Source: Litomosoides sigmodontis
Lineage: Eukaryota > Nematoda > Chromadorea > Rhabditida > Onchocercidae
Length of the DNA: 64,000 nt
Assembly (NCBI GenBank): GCA_963070105.1
Contig: OY718804.1
Span: 9,047,317 to 9,111,316, forward strand
Direction: 5' to 3'
The first letter of the stretch is position 1. Every line of letters starts with the position of its first letter. The position numbers were made by a program, and so were the translations under genes. This document shows, piece by piece, positions 60,897 to 64,000 of the stretch. Below the pieces are notes generated by a model. It did no database searches. It was not told the DNA's origin and saw only the letters and a program-made list of their open reading frames with translations.

Positions 60897-61207
60897 TTAG
60901 CTAGCATCAACGATATTTACTTGCAGAGTTTTCGCTTAAAGTAATTTAACGCATTTGTTGTTTGAGTTTTACTTGATGATTTCGCTTATCCATCCCGTCC
61001 TTCTCACATCCAGTCATTTCATTTCAATTAAAAAAACGAATTCAAATTTTCATTCGACACTAAACAGATAAAAGAGTGATGATGGTAATGAGTGAATGAA
61101 ATTTTGAACTATTAAACTAATTCCTCCAGCATTTTTCTCTTCCTTTCCATACAATTCATTTATTTCAAACTCTTTCGTCGTTATTTTAGGAGAAATTATA
61201 AATTTCC
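60368..61207. other. Intergenic region between the pseudokinase and S28 peptidase genes
   Basis: No supported exon. It holds the S28 gene promoter and a CT-rich microsatellite at 60861-60898. Open frames here are composition artefacts. Confidence 0.5.
60861..60898. repeat. (CT)n microsatellite
   Basis: CT repeat with one TGT interruption, about 310 bp upstream of the S28 peptidase start codon. Confidence 0.9.
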
Positions 61208-64000
61208 ATGCTAATTAAACTTGCAATAATTACTGCAATAGCGCTTACCGGAAATGTGAAATCATTACGCTTTCGCGATCCGGTAGCTCATACTGCTCCA
61301 CAACAACGATCGTCTCATGGAAGGCAATATGAGGTGAGCCGTTGAAAAATTCATTCATTTTTTCTTCTTTTAATATTTTTATGAAATACGACGATGACTT
61401 TTGGAAGTTTCAACAAAGGAAAGGATTTTTTTTTAAATCGTTTTTTTTTCTTTTCCTAAAACTTTCTTTTTTGTGCTTTTTGTTTGAGGGAAATGATTAT
61501 AAGTGGTTGGAAGAGTGGCTGGAGGATATTCCCATTGATCATTTCGCATTTCATGACAATCGAACCTTCCATTTACGGTTTCGTTGCATTTCTCATTTTT
61601 TTTTTCATTTCCTAAATTGCAATTGGAAGATTTTTTTTTCAAACTAATTTTAAAAAAGGAATGAATTTTTTGCGTAAATTTTGTTGATTTCAATTTTTTT
61701 TTCTCGCTGCTTACTATTTGTTAATTTTGGTTAAATAATTTGAACTTTCAGTTATTTGATAAATACTGAAAATTTCGTTCCAAATGGACCCATTTTTTTT
61801 TACACGGGCAATGAAGGAAACATTGAATTATTTGCCAAAAATACAGTAAGCTTAATAGTTAAATTGAAAGCTTCTATTTTACATAGCAATATTTGTGTTT
61901 TTTTTTCAAATTCATTTTTGCCTCGATGTTTTACAGTATAATTTTGCATTCATCTGCTTTATTTTATAAAATTAGGTAGGATTTTGATAGTTTAATATTT
62001 CTGTTATTGAATGATTCGAGCGTAAAGTGTATATCTATGTGCTAGTTTAAGTTTAACTTTTCACGTACTTCTTTATCATTTTAGCGTCAATTTTACCACT
62101 ACATTTTGCTAATTATTTAATTCCATCATTTGCTTATTCAATTTGATAGCATAATTTCATTTCACATTGAAATTTAATTATTTCTTTAAAAATTCAATCA
62201 CTCATTTTAATTGCAATGCTTTTTTTTTCAATAATACTACTTCATTCGGCATTCATTTCCTACGTGTATTACTTACTTATTTCATTTACCTTATATTCTC
62301 TCATCAAACGTATCACTCATTGATTCTGAGTTACTTACCTCTTAAGGGTTTGATGTGGGACTTAGCACCGGAATTTAATGCAGCAGTTGTATTCGCTGAA
62401 CATCGCTTCTACGGAAAATCACAACCGTTCGGCAATGAAAGTTACAAAACAGTCCGAAATCTCGGTTATCTGTCATCCGAACAGGCTTTAGCTGATTTCG
62501 CTCTCCTCGTACGTCATCTAAAAAATAAGGTATATTTCAATTTTTTTTATCATAAATTCTAAATTTTGAAAATACAAAAGAGTGGAATTTAAGAAAAAGA
62601 TGTTAGTTTAGGGATGAGGGATGAAAGGAAAGGATTAAATTGAACTATATTTGCTATGAAGAGATACTATCCGGCATATTGAAGAATTAGTTACAAATGA
62701 GAATGAGAGTAAATACGTGACAGTAGAATGAATGCGTGGGCTACGAGTATATGTGAGTTGATGAATACGTGAGCCACAAATATATGCAAATACACGTACG
62801 AAAAAAGTGCACGCACGCAGGAGGACGGTGCAATTTTAATTATAAAGCTTATAATTTTTATGAAATTTGTTATTTAATTTAAGGAATTGCATAATTTGTA
62901 CAACGCCTAATCATTTCATCGTAACACTCATTTAACTTACACTCTTAAATTGAAATTCATCACAAAAATTTACAATCAGTTCAGCGTCTTTCAATCGCTC
63001 AAAATTCATCCGTCATAGCATTTGGTGGCTCATACGGTGGGATGCTTGCCGCATGGATGCGTATCAAATACCCACACCTGGTGGAGGGGTATTCTATTTC
63101 GTTTTTTTTTATTTTTAAAATTTAAAATTTTTTTCAAATTTTACAAATAACAGCTATTTTCTTCTTGAAGTGCTCTTCCCACTCAAATTAGTGTTATCGC
63201 AATTTATTTCTGCAAATTTTACAGTTTACTTAAAAATGTGAAAAAATGAATGAAAAGTGAGAGAAATGTTGCCGGTTTTCAGGTCGATAGCATCAAGTGC
63301 TCCGGTTTTCTGGTTCACCGATATGTCGAAGTCTGTGCCGGAAGATGCATATAATTATATTGTTAAGCGATCGTTTGTGAATGCTGGCTGCATCGAGAGA
63401 AATATACTTAATGGATGGAAGGCGCTTGAGAATTTATCCGCAACAAGTTGCATTTCAATTCTTTCAATAATTTCCATCCATAGTTAGCAAATATGTGTTT
63501 TTCATTTGAAGTTGAAATTAGCCAATTAATTTATTTTATCTCTCTTTAGTATCCGGTCGAGCCTATTTAAATCATTTATTTCGTTTGGACCAGAAGTCAT
63601 ACCTGAATAGCAGTGGTGATTGGGTGCTGCTTAGAGAATACCTCGAAGACATATTTGAATCAATGGCTATGGTTAATTATCCATATCCAACTAACTACTT
63701 AGCTCCACTTCCTGGATGGCCCGTTAAAGTTAGTTTTCGATTTACCTTCTTTTCTTCTCGCAACATTACCTTATGAACAAAGGTATTTTGAAATTTTGAA
63801 AAAAAAAATCAGTGACATATTACGATATGGCCATAGTTTACTGAAAATTTGTAACTAATTTTGTTCAAGTCCAACGTCTGTCCCACAATTTTTATTATCA
63901 TTCCTGAGGAAGATGTTTTGGTATTCAACTGCTTGAGTGGAAAGTTAAATTTACCAACAAGTGTGTGTAATTTACACAACAAATATGGCTTATTGTTGTT
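61208..64000 (+). CDS. Family S28 serine carboxypeptidase (PRCP/DPP7-like), 5' part only
   Basis: Lysosomal or secreted peptidases that act at proline residues: PRCP removes the residue after a penultimate proline, DPP7 removes X-Pro dipeptides. Exons: 61208-61333, 61489-61577, 61752-61845, 62347-62529, 62985-63088, 63283-63446, 63550-63728, with the rest beyond the window. A later exon may lie near 63871-63967 but is not convincing. The start [15 protein letters not shown] is a signal peptide. Family blocks are [53 protein letters not shown], the nucleophile elbow [14 protein letters not shown] with Ser180, [10 protein letters not shown] and [20 protein letters not shown]. The catalytic Asp and His fall outside the window. 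The sequence is intermediate between PRCP and DPP7, so the substrate class is not assigned. Confidence 0.93.

Noticed and set aside
63871..63967. Possible next exon of the S28 peptidase
   Set aside because: A plausible acceptor and in-phase frame exist, but the peptide does not match the family block expected after LPGWPVK, so it is not included.

Overview
The window is AT-rich nuclear DNA from a metazoan, most likely a nematode, and plausibly a clade III (spirurid or filarial-type) worm. The genus cannot be fixed from sequence alone. The reasons are short exons with TTTTCAG-type acceptors, many simple repeats, a mostly AT-rich non-coding background, and orthologues of known nematode genes such as a myotubularin of the mtm-6 type with a C-terminal FYVE. 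All gene models below were assembled by hand from splice signals, phase agreement and family motifs. For every complete model the exon lengths add up to a multiple of three.

Layout, left to right. Positions 1-3350 (minus) hold the GTP-dependent phosphoenolpyruvate carboxykinase gene (12 exons, 3' end beyond the window). Positions 3351-14583 are an 11 kb non-coding stretch with GT, GA and CAA microsatellites and two striking palindromes. Positions 14584-29587 (plus) hold a 20-exon gene for a secreted, apparently GPI-anchored, cysteine-rich surface protein of about 1511 residues with one LDL-receptor-A-like module; it is the least familiar gene here. Positions 30428-37822 (minus) hold a 16-exon ER-type protein built of thioredoxin folds without CXXC motifs, resembling TXNDC16. 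Positions 38779-39058 (minus) may hold a two-exon 69-residue CxxC protein. Positions 39156-44110 (minus) hold the FTSJ3/Spb1 pre-rRNA methyltransferase (17 exons). Positions 44111-48758 are a divergent intergenic region. Positions 48759-55305 (plus) hold a myotubularin of the MTMR6/7/8 type with a FYVE-like zinc finger (16 exons). Positions 57528-60367 (plus) hold an SH2-like plus tyrosine-kinase-like pseudokinase. Positions 61208-64000 (plus) hold the 5' part of a family S28 serine carboxypeptidase.

The genes do not form one pathway. PEPCK is core carbohydrate and anaerobic energy metabolism, FTSJ3 is ribosome biogenesis, the myotubularin acts in endosomal phosphoinositide turnover, and S28 peptidases are lysosomal or secreted. 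The most unusual items are the LDLa/cysteine-repeat surface protein with a coordinated loss of one LDLa disulfide, the pseudokinase with all catalytic motifs lost, a tandem exon duplication at the end of the TXNDC16-like gene, two candidate GC-AG introns, a perfect 17-bp hairpin in a long intron, and a near-perfect 32-bp palindrome centred on TGACGTCA.
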